From positions 1 through 64,000 of the forward strand of contig JBAUWF010000067.1 in NCBI GenBank assembly GCA_049583635.1: a stretch of DNA of 64,000 nt. Direction: 5' to 3'. Both the position numbers and the translations under genes were made by a program. The notes beneath the pieces were generated by a model. The model saw only the letters and a program-made list of their open reading frames with translations, was not told the DNA's origin and did not search any database. The DNA comes from Dokdonella_A sp049583635 (lineage in GTDB: Bacteria; Pseudomonadota; Gammaproteobacteria; Xanthomonadales; Rhodanobacteraceae). Numbering within the stretch: the stretch's first letter is position 1; every line of letters begins with the position of its first letter. Shown here piece after piece: positions 1 through 11,553 of the stretch.

Positions 1-113
1 GCGTAGGGACAGGCCGCATCGCCGCCGACGGTGTAGACGTTGAAGGCGAGCGCAAGCTGCGGAAGACACAGGCTGGCGGCGAGTGCCAGGAGCAGGGAGA
101 GCGAACGTGCCAT
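1..113 (-). CDS. Secreted protein, N-terminal fragment, probably of a parallel beta-helix exoprotein
   Basis: An open frame starts at an ATG at 113 and runs off the left edge of the window (37 codons visible). A GAGGAG ribosome binding site sits about 7 nt upstream of the ATG. The product begins with a clear signal peptide: Met-Ala-Arg, a Leu/Ala-rich core, then a likely cut after Ala-Leu-Ala near residue 23. The mature end starts FNVYTVGGDAACPY, which resembles the start of secreted right-handed beta-helix proteins (VGGDAAC followed by a TIQ-type segment). The family call is a recollection from a short stretch. The signal peptide and start are seen directly. Confidence 0.6.
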   Translation of the reverse strand, partial: MARSLSLLLALAASLCLPQLALAFNVYTVGGDAACPY

Positions 114-335
114 GGTGGTCTCCTCAATACCGGCGTGGCATTGAGGAAGAACGAACAGCGGCACGGGTTTGTGCCATTGCGCATGGATTACCGGAATCTT
201 TGACGCCGACCCGTGCCCAAGCTGCTCGCGAGAAGAGTAGTCACACGGTGACTGGAGCGAATTTGTTGATCGCGTGCCGGCTGTCCTGGGAAAGCGCGAT
301 CGGTCCACCACTCGGTCTGACTTGGTGATGGTGCG

Positions 336-3284
<2,949 letters not shown>

Positions 3285-3341
3285 GCGATATCGCCGGAAG
3301 GGCTTTCTACGAATAACGGCGATATGCGCCGGACTGTGCCA

Positions 3342-3890
3342 TCACTCGAGATCGGTTTTCAGGAATGCGAGCGCAAACGTCCAGTCGCGATCGACCGTGC
3401 GTCTGGCGACGCCGAGCGCTTCGGCAGCCTGTTCGGCGCTAAGGCCTGCGAAGTAGCGCAGTTCCACGACGCGAGCCGCGCGTTTGTCGATCGCGGCAAG
3501 CCGATCCAGCGCCGTGTCGAGTGCGATTGCCTGTTCGGCACTGTCGAGTGCAAACGACTCGCTGCTGGCAGTCAATGTGATCTGCATCCAGTTGCCGCCG
3601 GCGCGCTGGCTCATGTGCCTGCGCGCCCGATCGGTCAGCAGATGGCGCATCGCGCGCGCCGCGTACGCAAAGAATTGGCCGGGGTGCGAGAACGAAAGAT
3701 CGTTCCGTGCATTGATGCGCAGGTAGAGCTCGTGCACGAGGACGGTCGTGTCGAGCGTCGCGCTGCGGCCGCCCGCTCCGAGCTGCCGCCCCGCCATCAC
3801 CTTGAGGCGATCGTACACCGCCGCAAACAACGCGTCCGGCGCAAGCCCGGCGGCTTCGCCGTCTGTCGCTGCCGGTACGGATGGGTTCAC
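3342..3890 (-). CDS. ECF-type RNA polymerase sigma factor
   Basis: A 182-residue sigma factor of the ECF group that accompanies Ser/Thr kinases in Xanthomonadales and Planctomycetes. Region 2 covers about residues 15-95 (LVHELYLR, then FFAYAARAMRHLLTDRARR). Region 4 covers about 125-180 (AARVVELRYFAGLSAEQAAEALGVARRTV, a helix-turn-helix). I chose the GTG at 3890 because AGGAG lies about 7 nt before it. The frame is open upstream to an ATG at 3917, but that ATG has no such site. It presumably directs RNA polymerase to the kinase gene downstream or to a regulon outside the window. No anti-sigma gene is next to it. Confidence 0.9.
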   Translation of the reverse strand: MNPSVPAATDGEAAGLAPDALFAAVYDRLKVMAGRQLGAGGRSATLDTTVLVHELYLRINARNDLSFSHPGQFFAYAARAMRHLLTDRARRHMSQRAGGNWMQITLTASSESFALDSAEQAIALDTALDRLAAIDKRAARVVELRYFAGLSAEQAAEALGVARRTVDRDWTFALAFLKTDLE

Positions 3891-4242
3891 AAGGAATCTC
3901 CTGGAACCCATTCTCACCCAACCAGTGCGATCCGTCGAGAATGTATTGATCGTCTGCCGATGGTTGGCTGGCCGGCGGCGATTGAGGGGACGGCGTCCGG
4001 GGCAGCCAAAGGGCTAAGTCACGATGCTCCGCAACGCTTTTCGTGTGCGCCATACGAGTATCCGGTTGACCCGCGCCCAAGGCGTTCGCCCTTTGGACCA
4101 GCCTTGCCGCGCGCTTGCGCTCCCGCGCACGCTTTCCTGTCGAGACGTGCCCGATCGGCTCTTGCATGTTGTGGTGGCATGTGCGGACTGGATCCGGCGA
4201 GGAACGCCAGCGGATTGTCGACACTTCGGTGCGGATCGGCGA
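3891..4242. other. Intergenic region between nhaB end and sigma factor start
   Basis: This stretch of 352 nt lies downstream of the antiporter gene and upstream of the sigma factor gene, both on the minus strand. It should hold the promoter of the sigma-kinase pair. I see no convincing coding frame in it. An imperfect dyad of the form CCAAGG...CCTTTGG near 4078-4098 is the only structure I noticed. Confidence 0.4.
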
Positions 4243-5781
4243 TCAAAGCAGTACCCACACCGCGATGAGCCCGGTCAGCGACATCATGACCGTGTACGGC
4301 AGCGCCATCCACAGCATGCGACCGTAGCCGAGCCGGATCAGCGGCGCCAGCGCCGAGGTCAGCAGAAACAGGAACGCGGCTTGGCCGTTCGGGGTGGCCA
4401 CGCTCGGGATGTTGGTGCCGGTATTGACAGCCACAGCCAGCAGCTCGAACTGCTCGCGTGCCAGGTGCCCGCCGGCCGCAGCGGTTTCGAGCGCCTTGAT
4501 GTACACGCTCGCGACGAACACGTTGTCGCTGATCGCCGAGAGCACGCCGTTGGCAATGTACATCATCACCAGCTGCGCGCGACCTTCGGCGGCCAGCACG
4601 CGTTCGATGATCGGCACGAACAGGTGCTGTTCCTGAATTACCGCGACGATCGCGAAGAATGTCACCAGCAGCGCCGTGAACGGCAGCGCTTCCTCGAACG
4701 CATGTCCGATACGGCGCTCGTCCACGACGCCGCAAAGCGCCGTCGCCAGCACGATCACACCGAGACCGATCAGGCCGACTTCCGCCAGGTGAAACAGCAA
4801 CCCGACGACGAGGAAGACTGCTGCGAGCGCCTGCGCGCCGAGACGCAGCCAGCCCGCGCGATCACGCGCCTCACGCTCGCGCGTCGCATAGCGTTCAATC
4901 ACCTCGCGCACCGACTCGGGCAGCAATTCGCCATAGCCGAACCAGTGCAGGTTTTCGAGTGCCAGGCAGGTGCAAAGACCGACGATGAGCACCGGTAGCG
5001 TGACCGGCGCCATGCGCAGCGCGAACGCGACGAAGCTCCAGCCGACCGCGTCGCCGATCAGCAGGTTCTGCGGCTCGCCGACCAGTGTGCACACACCACC
5101 GAGCGCGGTGCCGACCGCGGCGTGCATGACAAGACTGCGCAGGAATCCACGAAATTGCACTAGATCCCCACGGCGCTGGTCCTCGATCAATCCGTCGTCT
5201 TCGTGATCATGGCCCTGGTCGTCATCGAAGCCGCCGCCCGAAGCGACGCGGTGATAGATCATGTAGAAGCCGGTGGCGACGCTCACGATCACCGCGATCA
5301 CGGTGAGCGCATCGAGAAACGCTGAAAGCAGCGCCGCAACAGCGCAGAAGGTCAGCGACAACGCGCGCTTGGAGCGTACGCGAACCAGCAGGCCGGTGAA
5401 AATGTACAACAGCAGATTGCGCAGGAAATAGATGCCGGCCACCATGAACATCAGCAGCAGGATCACCGAAAAGTTGGCGTTGACCTCGTGCGCAACGTGC
5501 GTTGTGGATGTCAGGCCCATGAACAAGGCTTCGATCGCCAGCAGGCCGGCCGGCTGCAGCGGGTAGCATCGCAGCGCCAGCGCGAGCGCGCCGATGAACT
5601 CGATCAGCAGCAGCCAGCCGCTGACGAACGGCCCGAACAGCGCCAGCACGATCGGGTTCAGCACGAGAGCCGCGATGAGCGTGATCTTGTACCAGTCCGG
5701 TGCGTGGCCCAAAAATACATCGAACGCCACCTTCGGCCACGCGGGCCGCTGCTGCGGGCTCGCGTCGCTATCGCTGGTCAT
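4243..5781 (-). CDS. nhaB: Na+/H+ antiporter NhaB
   Basis: A 512-residue inner-membrane protein that exchanges Na+ for protons. The N-terminus reads FLGHAPDWYKITLIAALVLNP, close to the FLGHSPDWYK start of known NhaB proteins, and about a dozen hydrophobic helices follow. The segment LSAFLDALTVIAVIVSVATGFYMIYH and the region SAISDNVFVASVYIKALE are typical of this transporter superfamily. The start at 5781 is preceded by GGAGAG at about 8 nt and gives the usual family length. Longer frames upstream do not resemble NhaB. It lies between two sigma-kinase modules and is transcribed away from the second one. Confidence 0.95.
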   Translation of the reverse strand: MTSDSDASPQQRPAWPKVAFDVFLGHAPDWYKITLIAALVLNPIVLALFGPFVSGWLLLIEFIGALALALRCYPLQPAGLLAIEALFMGLTSTTHVAHEVNANFSVILLLMFMVAGIYFLRNLLLYIFTGLLVRVRSKRALSLTFCAVAALLSAFLDALTVIAVIVSVATGFYMIYHRVASGGGFDDDQGHDHEDDGLIEDQRRGDLVQFRGFLRSLVMHAAVGTALGGVCTLVGEPQNLLIGDAVGWSFVAFALRMAPVTLPVLIVGLCTCLALENLHWFGYGELLPESVREVIERYATREREARDRAGWLRLGAQALAAVFLVVGLLFHLAEVGLIGLGVIVLATALCGVVDERRIGHAFEEALPFTALLVTFFAIVAVIQEQHLFVPIIERVLAAEGRAQLVMMYIANGVLSAISDNVFVASVYIKALETAAAGGHLAREQFELLAVAVNTGTNIPSVATPNGQAAFLFLLTSALAPLIRLGYGRMLWMALPYTVMMSLTGLIAVWVLL

Positions 5782-6108
5782 CGGGTTTTCTCTCCATAGC
5801 GTCGCGTGCGAGTAGCTGTCGACGGCCCATCGGTTCTCTCCCGGCATCGATCGATGCTTGACCTTGGCGGACAGTCTGCCATCGGCATGCCGGCAAGTGT
5901 ATCCGCTGCGATCTTCCTGTCTCGACCACCGGAGTATGCGCATTCGCGGCGCGTTGGCGGCGCGCTCGGTTTGTACACACTGAACCGAGGATCCCGAAGC
6001 CGCCGTGGACCGGATCCGGGATAAACTGGTTGAGTCTGCGGGCGCGCAGGTTGCGATTGCCTAATGCCTGCGCGCGTGGCACCGTAGCGTTGCGGCTGGG
6101 AGAAGCCT
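5782..6108. other. Divergent promoter region between nhaB and the second sigma factor
   Basis: This gap of 327 nt separates nhaB (minus strand) from the second ECF sigma gene (plus strand), so promoters for both should lie here. I could not assign a -35/-10 pair with confidence. The GGGAGA ribosome binding site of the sigma gene is at 6098-6103. Confidence 0.45.
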
Positions 6109-6672
6109 GTGGTCGATATCACGGAACTGCTCGGCAAGGCGCGCGACGGGGATCGCGACGCCTCCGAACGCGTGTTCGCGACCCTGTACGACGAGTTGCA
6201 TAGGCTTGCAGCCGGTCAGTTGCGCGGTGGCGGCGAACAGGCGATGCGTGCGACTTCACTGGTCCACGAGGTTTATCTCAAACTGGCCCATCATGGGGCG
6301 CCGACGGCCAACGACAGAAGTCACTTCTTCGCGGTTGCAGCGCGCGCAATGCGGCAGATTGTCATCGACCATGTTCGTCAGCGTGCAGCATTGCGTCGCG
6401 GTGGCGGCGTCCGCGTCGAGTCACTGGATACGACCGCACTCGAGGCGGCTGCGGACGGTCGCGACGAGGATGTGCTTGCGCTCGACGCGGCGCTCGCGCA
6501 TCTGGCTGAACTGGATCCCGGCCTGGCATCCCTGGTGGAGCTGCGTTTCTACGGGGGGCTCGATCTGTCGGAGATCGCCGTTGTCAAAGCGCGGTCCGAA
6601 CGTTCGTTGAAGCGCGACTGGCGGCGCGCGCGCGCATTCCTTCAGCGCCAGCTTGCCGATACACCCGCATGA
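6109..6672 (+). CDS. ECF-type RNA polymerase sigma factor
   Basis: A 187-residue sigma factor of the same family as the one at 3342. Region 2 includes LVHEVYLKL and FFAVAARAMRQIVIDHVRQ. Region 4 includes LASLVELRFYGGLDLSEIAVV followed by a basic helix. The start is GTG with GGGAG about 6 nt upstream. Its final codons overlap the kinase start by 4 nt (ATGA at 6669-6672), so the two are translationally coupled. This is tighter than the other sigma-kinase pair, where 57 nt separate the genes. It probably drives a kinase-linked signalling regulon; the target promoters are unknown. Confidence 0.92.
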   Translation: MVDITELLGKARDGDRDASERVFATLYDELHRLAAGQLRGGGEQAMRATSLVHEVYLKLAHHGAPTANDRSHFFAVAARAMRQIVIDHVRQRAALRRGGGVRVESLDTTALEAAADGRDEDVLALDAALAHLAELDPGLASLVELRFYGGLDLSEIAVVKARSERSLKRDWRRARAFLQRQLADTPA

Positions 6673-9443
6673 GTGAAGCGGCTGCACGCTGGGCGCGCAT
6701 TGGCGCGCTGTTCGACGAACTGGTCGAACTCGCACCGGATGAGCGGACGCGACGTATCGAAGCGATCGCGCGTACCGATGCAACGCTTGCCGACGAGGTG
6801 CGATCGCTGCTGGCCGCGGATCATGACGCTACCGATATGCTCGATGGCGATGCCCGCGCCCTGCTGTCCGACGCGCTGGCCGCGCGCACCGATGCGATGC
6901 CTGGCGACGGGCGCGTCGGCGCCTGGCGGCTTCTGCGTCAGATTGGTCAAGGCGGCATGGGCGTGGTTTATCTGGGTGAGCGCACAGACGGCGCCTACGA
7001 ACAGCAGGTTGCCGTCAAACTGCTCAAGCGCGGCATGGACACACACGCGATCCTGCGCCGCTTTTTGCAGGAGCGTCGCATTCTGGCCCGCCTCAATCAT
7101 CCGCATATCGTGAGTCTGCTGGATGGCGGCATGAGTGCCGATGGCCGACCGTTCTATGTCATGGAACATGTCGACGGACAGGCAATCACCGATTACGCAA
7201 TGCAGCACAAACTGGATGTGCGAGCGCGGGTGGGTTTGCTCGCGCTGGTCGCCGAAGCGGTTGCCTATGCGCACACGCAACTCGTCGTGCACCGCGATCT
7301 GAAACCGTCGAACGTGGTGGTCGACGTGAATGGCGCGCCGCGTGTGCTGGACTTCGGTATAGCCAAGCTGATCGAGGAGAGCGGCGAGCAGACTCGCACG
7401 CGCACCGGCATGCGCGTGTTGTCGCCGGCCTATGCGGCGCCCGAGCAGATTCTTGGGGAGCCGATCGGCACCGCGACCGATGTCTATGCGCTCGGGCTCA
7501 TGCTTTGCGAATTGCTGGTCGGCGAACTTCCGCAACGCAGGCATGTCACGACATTCGAGCAACTGGCGCGCGACGTATCGACCGTCGTGACCGAACGCGC
7601 GAGCATGCTGGCCGCGCGGCTTTCGTCCGCCGAGGTCGTTGCGCTGTACGGCGCCGAAGCCGATGCGCGTCGCCTCGCGCGCAGCATCGGTGGCGACATC
7701 GATGTGATCATCGCGACCGCGTTGAAGCGCGAGCCGGAACGACGTTATGCCACCGCCGCCGCATTCGCCGAGGACTTGCGGCGCTGGCTCGATGGCCGAC
7801 CGATCAATGCGCGCGCGGACTCGACCGCGTATCGATTGGCGAAGTTCGTGCGTCGCCATCAGGTCGGCGTCGCGGCCAGCCTGCTGATTGCGCTGTCGCT
7901 GATAGTTGGCCTCGGCGTCGCGCTCTACCAGACCAACGCGGCACGCCAGCAGGCGGCGCTCGCGCAGCGCCAGGCGGAGCGCGCCGAACGCGTCAAGGCA
8001 TTCCTGATTGCTGTGTTCAAACAGAACGACCCGGCGCTTGCCAAAGGCAAGTCGTTGAGTGCCGCAGAGATTCTCAGCCGCGGTCGCGCAACACTGGACA
8101 CGTCGCTGGCCGACGATCCACAAACGCGCGGCGAATTGCTCACCGCGATCGCCCAGATACAAGGCAATCTCGGCGAGTACACCGATGCCCTGGCGACGGC
8201 CGAAGTGATCGTGCCGTTGCTGAGCGCGAGCGTGCCCGCGGGCGATCCGCGGCTTGCCGAGGCGTATACGGTTCGAGGCGAGCTCTACGCCGAATTTGAC
8301 CGCGACAGGGACGCCGAACGTGATCTGCGCAGCGCGCGCAGGATCCTCGTCGCCGACCCGGTCCGCAATGCAGATCATCTGGACGATCTGGACCGCGAGC
8401 TGGCCTTCGTCCTGACCAGAATCGAATCCCCTTCGGCCGCGCTTGCCTTGGAACGCAAGGTCATCGAGCGCATGCGTCGGCGCCTGCCGGGGAACAGCCC
8501 GAAGCTTGCCGATCATCGGCTTTCGTTCGCCCTCATGCTTGAGGACAGCGGCGACTACGCGCAGGCCGAAGCGGCCTACCGGGAGGGTCTGCCGATATTG
8601 ATCAAGGCCAAAGGCAAGCTGGCGCCGAAAGTCTGCGAAGGCGAATCGAACTTTGCAGGCCTGCTCGATCGGATGAGCAAAAGCACCGAGGCGTTGTCGT
8701 ATTTCGAGCAGGCGCTGGACTGCCAGCAGCAGCTCTACGGAAACGATTCACGCATGTATGCCCACACGCTGTTTTCCCGCGGCATCCTGACGCTCGGCCT
8801 GCACCGCTACCCGCAGGCGCGGGCCGACTTCCGGACTGCCTTGGGCATATTCGGCAATCACGGTAACGACGCGGGTCACGCGCGGCGCTATCTTGGGCTC
8901 GCGCTCATCGGTGAAGGACAATTTGCGCAAGCGGCGAGCGAGCTCAAGGAAGCCGAGCGCGTGTATCGCGAAGTGAATCTTCCGCACGACCGCCAGCGTT
9001 GGCGCGCACGCGCGGACTACGGCTATGCGATCTTCAAGGCCGGCAACGCCGCCGCCGGTCGCCACGCAATTGAAGTGGCGCTCGCGGGATTGCATGACGT
9101 GGTACCGAGTGGTGACGTGCCTGAATACATGCGACCGTTGCGAGAGCTTGGCGAGGTGGCGCGTGCGCAAGGTGACCTCAAGGTCGCCCTTGACGCGCAT
9201 CGACGCTGGCGCGCGCTCGCGCTGAAACTTTACGGCGCCAAATCGCGCGAGGCGTACCTGTCAGCCTGGCAGCTGAGCCTGGATCTTGCCCGCGTCGGCG
9301 ATCAAGCCAGTCTTGGCGAGGCCCGATCGCTGATCGCAGAAGCAGTCACGAAAGCACGTGCGCGCAATATGCCGGAGCTGGCCGATTACGAAGAGGCCCA
9401 GCGTGACATCGCTTCAGGCCGCGCGCGCTTGCCGCAGCGCTGA
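6669..9443 (+). CDS. Membrane Ser/Thr protein kinase with C-terminal TPR region
   Basis: A 924-residue kinase built like the one at 336-3284. It has glycine loop GQGGMG (93-98), Lys117 in VAVK, catalytic HRDLKPSN from 208, DFG at 228-230 and APEQ at 257-260. All catalytic residues are present. One membrane helix lies at about 398-418, then a Gln/Ala-rich linker (NAARQQAALAQRQAERAERV), then a long region of tetratricopeptide-type repeats to the C-terminus. The gene overlaps its sigma factor by 4 nt. The two kinases share the linker and repeat layout but differ widely in sequence, so they are old paralogs and not a recent duplication. Confidence 0.93.
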   Translation: MSEAAARWARIGALFDELVELAPDERTRRIEAIARTDATLADEVRSLLAADHDATDMLDGDARALLSDALAARTDAMPGDGRVGAWRLLRQIGQGGMGVVYLGERTDGAYEQQVAVKLLKRGMDTHAILRRFLQERRILARLNHPHIVSLLDGGMSADGRPFYVMEHVDGQAITDYAMQHKLDVRARVGLLALVAEAVAYAHTQLVVHRDLKPSNVVVDVNGAPRVLDFGIAKLIEESGEQTRTRTGMRVLSPAYAAPEQILGEPIGTATDVYALGLMLCELLVGELPQRRHVTTFEQLARDVSTVVTERASMLAARLSSAEVVALYGAEADARRLARSIGGDIDVIIATALKREPERRYATAAAFAEDLRRWLDGRPINARADSTAYRLAKFVRRHQVGVAASLLIALSLIVGLGVALYQTNAARQQAALAQRQAERAERVKAFLIAVFKQNDPALAKGKSLSAAEILSRGRATLDTSLADDPQTRGELLTAIAQIQGNLGEYTDALATAEVIVPLLSASVPAGDPRLAEAYTVRGELYAEFDRDRDAERDLRSARRILVADPVRNADHLDDLDRELAFVLTRIESPSAALALERKVIERMRRRLPGNSPKLADHRLSFALMLEDSGDYAQAEAAYREGLPILIKAKGKLAPKVCEGESNFAGLLDRMSKSTEALSYFEQALDCQQQLYGNDSRMYAHTLFSRGILTLGLHRYPQARADFRTALGIFGNHGNDAGHARRYLGLALIGEGQFAQAASELKEAERVYREVNLPHDRQRWRARADYGYAIFKAGNAAAGRHAIEVALAGLHDVVPSGDVPEYMRPLRELGEVARAQGDLKVALDAHRRWRALALKLYGAKSREAYLSAWQLSLDLARVGDQASLGEARSLIAEAVTKARARNMPELADYEEAQRDIASGRARLPQR

Positions 9444-9726
9444 GGTGCAACCGTGGTGCATATTGCGATGGCGATGGCGCGCTCATATGCGTGGCGTGCG
9501 CCCCGCGCACGAACGAGCGCGATGGTGTTCATGCGTCCGATCGTGCGCGCCGTTGGTGGATATCGCTGCTGGTGGAATCAATGCCACGATGGCACCCGTT
9601 CGGCACCAGCACCAGCACCGCTGCGGCACAAGCCCATGTCACCGGTACCTTGCTGTCGCTCCAGCGAGCCCCGGGGTTTGTGCGTTGCATGTCAGGCTTG
9701 CTGCGCTCGTTTGAAGTCAGCAATCA

Positions 9727-10659
9727 TCACGGAGCCGGATAGCTGACCGTATTGCCACCCTGGGTTTGCTCCCAGGTTTTTCCCGCCAGCGACATCAGCA
9801 GCGGCCCATGCACAACCCAACCGATGCCGTCATGCGCTTCGATCATCAACACAGCGTTGTCGCCGAGCGTATAGCCGCCGTTGACCTTGACATCATGCAG
9901 CAAACGCAGCGACTGCAGATACAACACGCGCTTGCGTGTCTCGAGTGGTATCGCCTTGCCTGCGTAATCCTTGTCGCGAAAAATGAACTCTGGCATGCGA
10001 CCGCCCGAGTTCATCGCCGCATCCGGATCCTGCGCAACGACGGCAGCCCATAGTGCCCGGGTCTGCGTGAGCAGAGCTTTGCCTGGTTCACCTCCATCGG
10101 GCGGCAAGGGTTTTGCCTGTGTGGCCCAGTCCTTCTGCATGGTATTGCTGGTCAAGTCGGGAATCCCTTTCGCGAACAGTTCCTTGAGCAGCGCATCGTC
10201 TGTCTTCGCACGGCGCGCGGCAATCTCTGCGGTTGACAGATGCGCCGATGCCAGTTTGTACTCGCCTCCGACCTTGGCGTACGGCATCGACATTGAACCC
10301 GATCCCTTGCCGTCTCTTGCCTTCATCGCAACGTTGATCATGCCGGCGACCACCGGCGCTTCAAGGTGCAGCTGCTCGGCCTGGGCTGCCGCACGCTTTC
10401 GTAACGCCTCATCGGCTGGCGCGGACGTGAAAGTGCATTTGAAATCGGTGTGGCAGTCATTTACACCGTCCAGGTAGAGGAAACGCAGTTGAGCTGGTGT
10501 GCCATCCAAATCGGCGAGTGCTTGCGCGGCAGTGACGTCGCCCTTGTCGAACGCACTCTGCAATGCCTTGGCCAGTGCTTCGGGTGATGTCGCTGCGTTG
10601 CTGCACGCGGCAAGCCCCAGCATGGCGAAAAATGCTCCAAACGGAAGCGTGATCTTCAT
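9727..10659 (-). CDS. Predicted lipoprotein of unknown function
   Basis: A 310-residue protein with a lipoprotein signal: a Phe/Leu-rich core and lipobox LAAC with the acceptor Cys at residue 19. The start at 10659 is supported by AGGAG about 10 nt upstream and by the signal peptide; the frame is open for 39 more codons upstream. The mature part is mixed alpha/beta, with VNDCHTDFKCTF holding two cysteines that may pair. I do not recognise the family. It lies upstream of nothing on its own strand within 280 nt and is convergent with the kinase gene. Confidence 0.75.
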   Translation of the reverse strand: MKITLPFGAFFAMLGLAACSNAATSPEALAKALQSAFDKGDVTAAQALADLDGTPAQLRFLYLDGVNDCHTDFKCTFTSAPADEALRKRAAAQAEQLHLEAPVVAGMINVAMKARDGKGSGSMSMPYAKVGGEYKLASAHLSTAEIAARRAKTDDALLKELFAKGIPDLTSNTMQKDWATQAKPLPPDGGEPGKALLTQTRALWAAVVAQDPDAAMNSGGRMPEFIFRDKDYAGKAIPLETRKRVLYLQSLRLLHDVKVNGGYTLGDNAVLMIEAHDGIGWVVHGPLLMSLAGKTWEQTQGGNTVSYPAP

Positions 10660-10818
10660 GGTAGAACGACTCCTGATGGTGGTTGGGTGTGCCCGAGTGG
10701 AGAATTCGGGTGGCAGGTCTGCGCACCCATGCAACGGGAAACAACCGCGAATGCGACACTGGAGTGACGCGCCCACGCCGCAACGATTGTCGCGGCGGCG
10801 TGGACGGGAAACCGATCC

Positions 10819-11217
10819 CTACCTCGCCGCCACCGTTTGACCGGATGGTGCGGCCTTCGGCGCGGCACCGAAGCGGTTCGCTCCCGGCGTTCCGGCGATG
10901 AAGCCGTTGAACACCAGCGCGATCAGGCCACCGACTACCGGCACCAGCGCGATCAGGATCCACCATGCCGATTTGTCGACGTCGTGCCAGCGCTTGGCCT
11001 GGATCGCGAGTGCAGGCCACAGGAAAGCAAGGCTGAGCACTGTCATCGCGAGACTCACACCACCCCCGGCAGTAGTCGGATCGCTGGCGTTGAGCGCACT
11101 CATCACGCTCAACACGCTGAGCCCGCCAAACACCAGCAACGACAGCACAACCAGCGCCCAGTACGGACCGCGTCCCACGCGGCCTTCGAACGAGAACAAC
11201 AAGGATTTCCAGCTCAT
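10819..11217 (-). CDS. DUF805 family membrane protein
   Basis: A 132-residue inner-membrane protein. The N-terminus MSWKSLLFSFEGRVGRGPYW is the usual DUF805 opening (Phe-x-Gly-Arg-x-x-Arg-x-x-Tyr-Trp). The stretch LAIQAKRWHDVDKSAWWIL carries the family's R-x-H-D-x-x-x-S-x-W motif, and three or four hydrophobic helices surround it. The start at 11217 has GGAGGA about 8 nt upstream. The function of the family is not established. The downstream lipoprotein gene lies 159 nt away and may be separately transcribed, since it has its own strong ribosome binding site. Confidence 0.88.
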   Translation of the reverse strand: MSWKSLLFSFEGRVGRGPYWALVVLSLLVFGGLSVLSVMSALNASDPTTAGGGVSLAMTVLSLAFLWPALAIQAKRWHDVDKSAWWILIALVPVVGGLIALVFNGFIAGTPGANRFGAAPKAAPSGQTVAAR

Positions 11218-11553
11218 CACAGGGTTCCTCCCGATTAGGTTTCGATATGGCACGGCGTTGCGCCGCGCTCGTCAGTGTCCACGGGAAAACGCGGCAGCAG
11301 GGGCCAGTTGGGGATTTGACAGCCATCGCGCGATCACCCCTCCTGCGTCGCGGCAGTTCCCTCGAAGAGGCAACAGGCAGGCCCGGAAGACCGCGCAATA
11401 CGCCCTGCGGCTCGCCGGTTGACGACTATCGAACCGGCAGAAAACAACGATGAACCGTTCGTGCCGAGCCCTTCGACTTTGCGCCTTCGGCGCCGCGCTC
11501 AGGGGGAATGGGAGTCATTGGATAAATCATGCCGCCTCAATAGCTGTGTGCTG
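11218..11553. other. Intergenic region with a palindromic repeat
   Basis: This gap of 336 nt lies between the FG-GAP protein gene and the DUF805 gene, both on the minus strand. It contains one copy of a dispersed palindromic repeat (11455-11512), and should hold the DUF805 promoter. No coding frame convinced me. Confidence 0.5.
11455..11512. repeat. Dispersed palindromic repeat, copy 1
   Basis: The segment starts CCGTTCGTGC and ends CTCAGGGGGAATGGG, with the hairpin GCGCCTTCGGCGC in the middle (11481-11493). It matches the copy at 13367 over nearly its whole length, and the bases just upstream (AAACAACGATnAA) match as well. It resembles REP-type intergenic palindromes. It lies directly downstream of the FG-GAP gene, where it could act as a terminator or an RNA stabiliser. 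Confidence 0.75.

Noticed and set aside
6642..8516. 624-codon open frame on the minus strand opposite the second kinase gene
   Set aside because: It is a codon-structure shadow of the kinase, with a low-complexity Arg/Gln/His-rich product and no domain.
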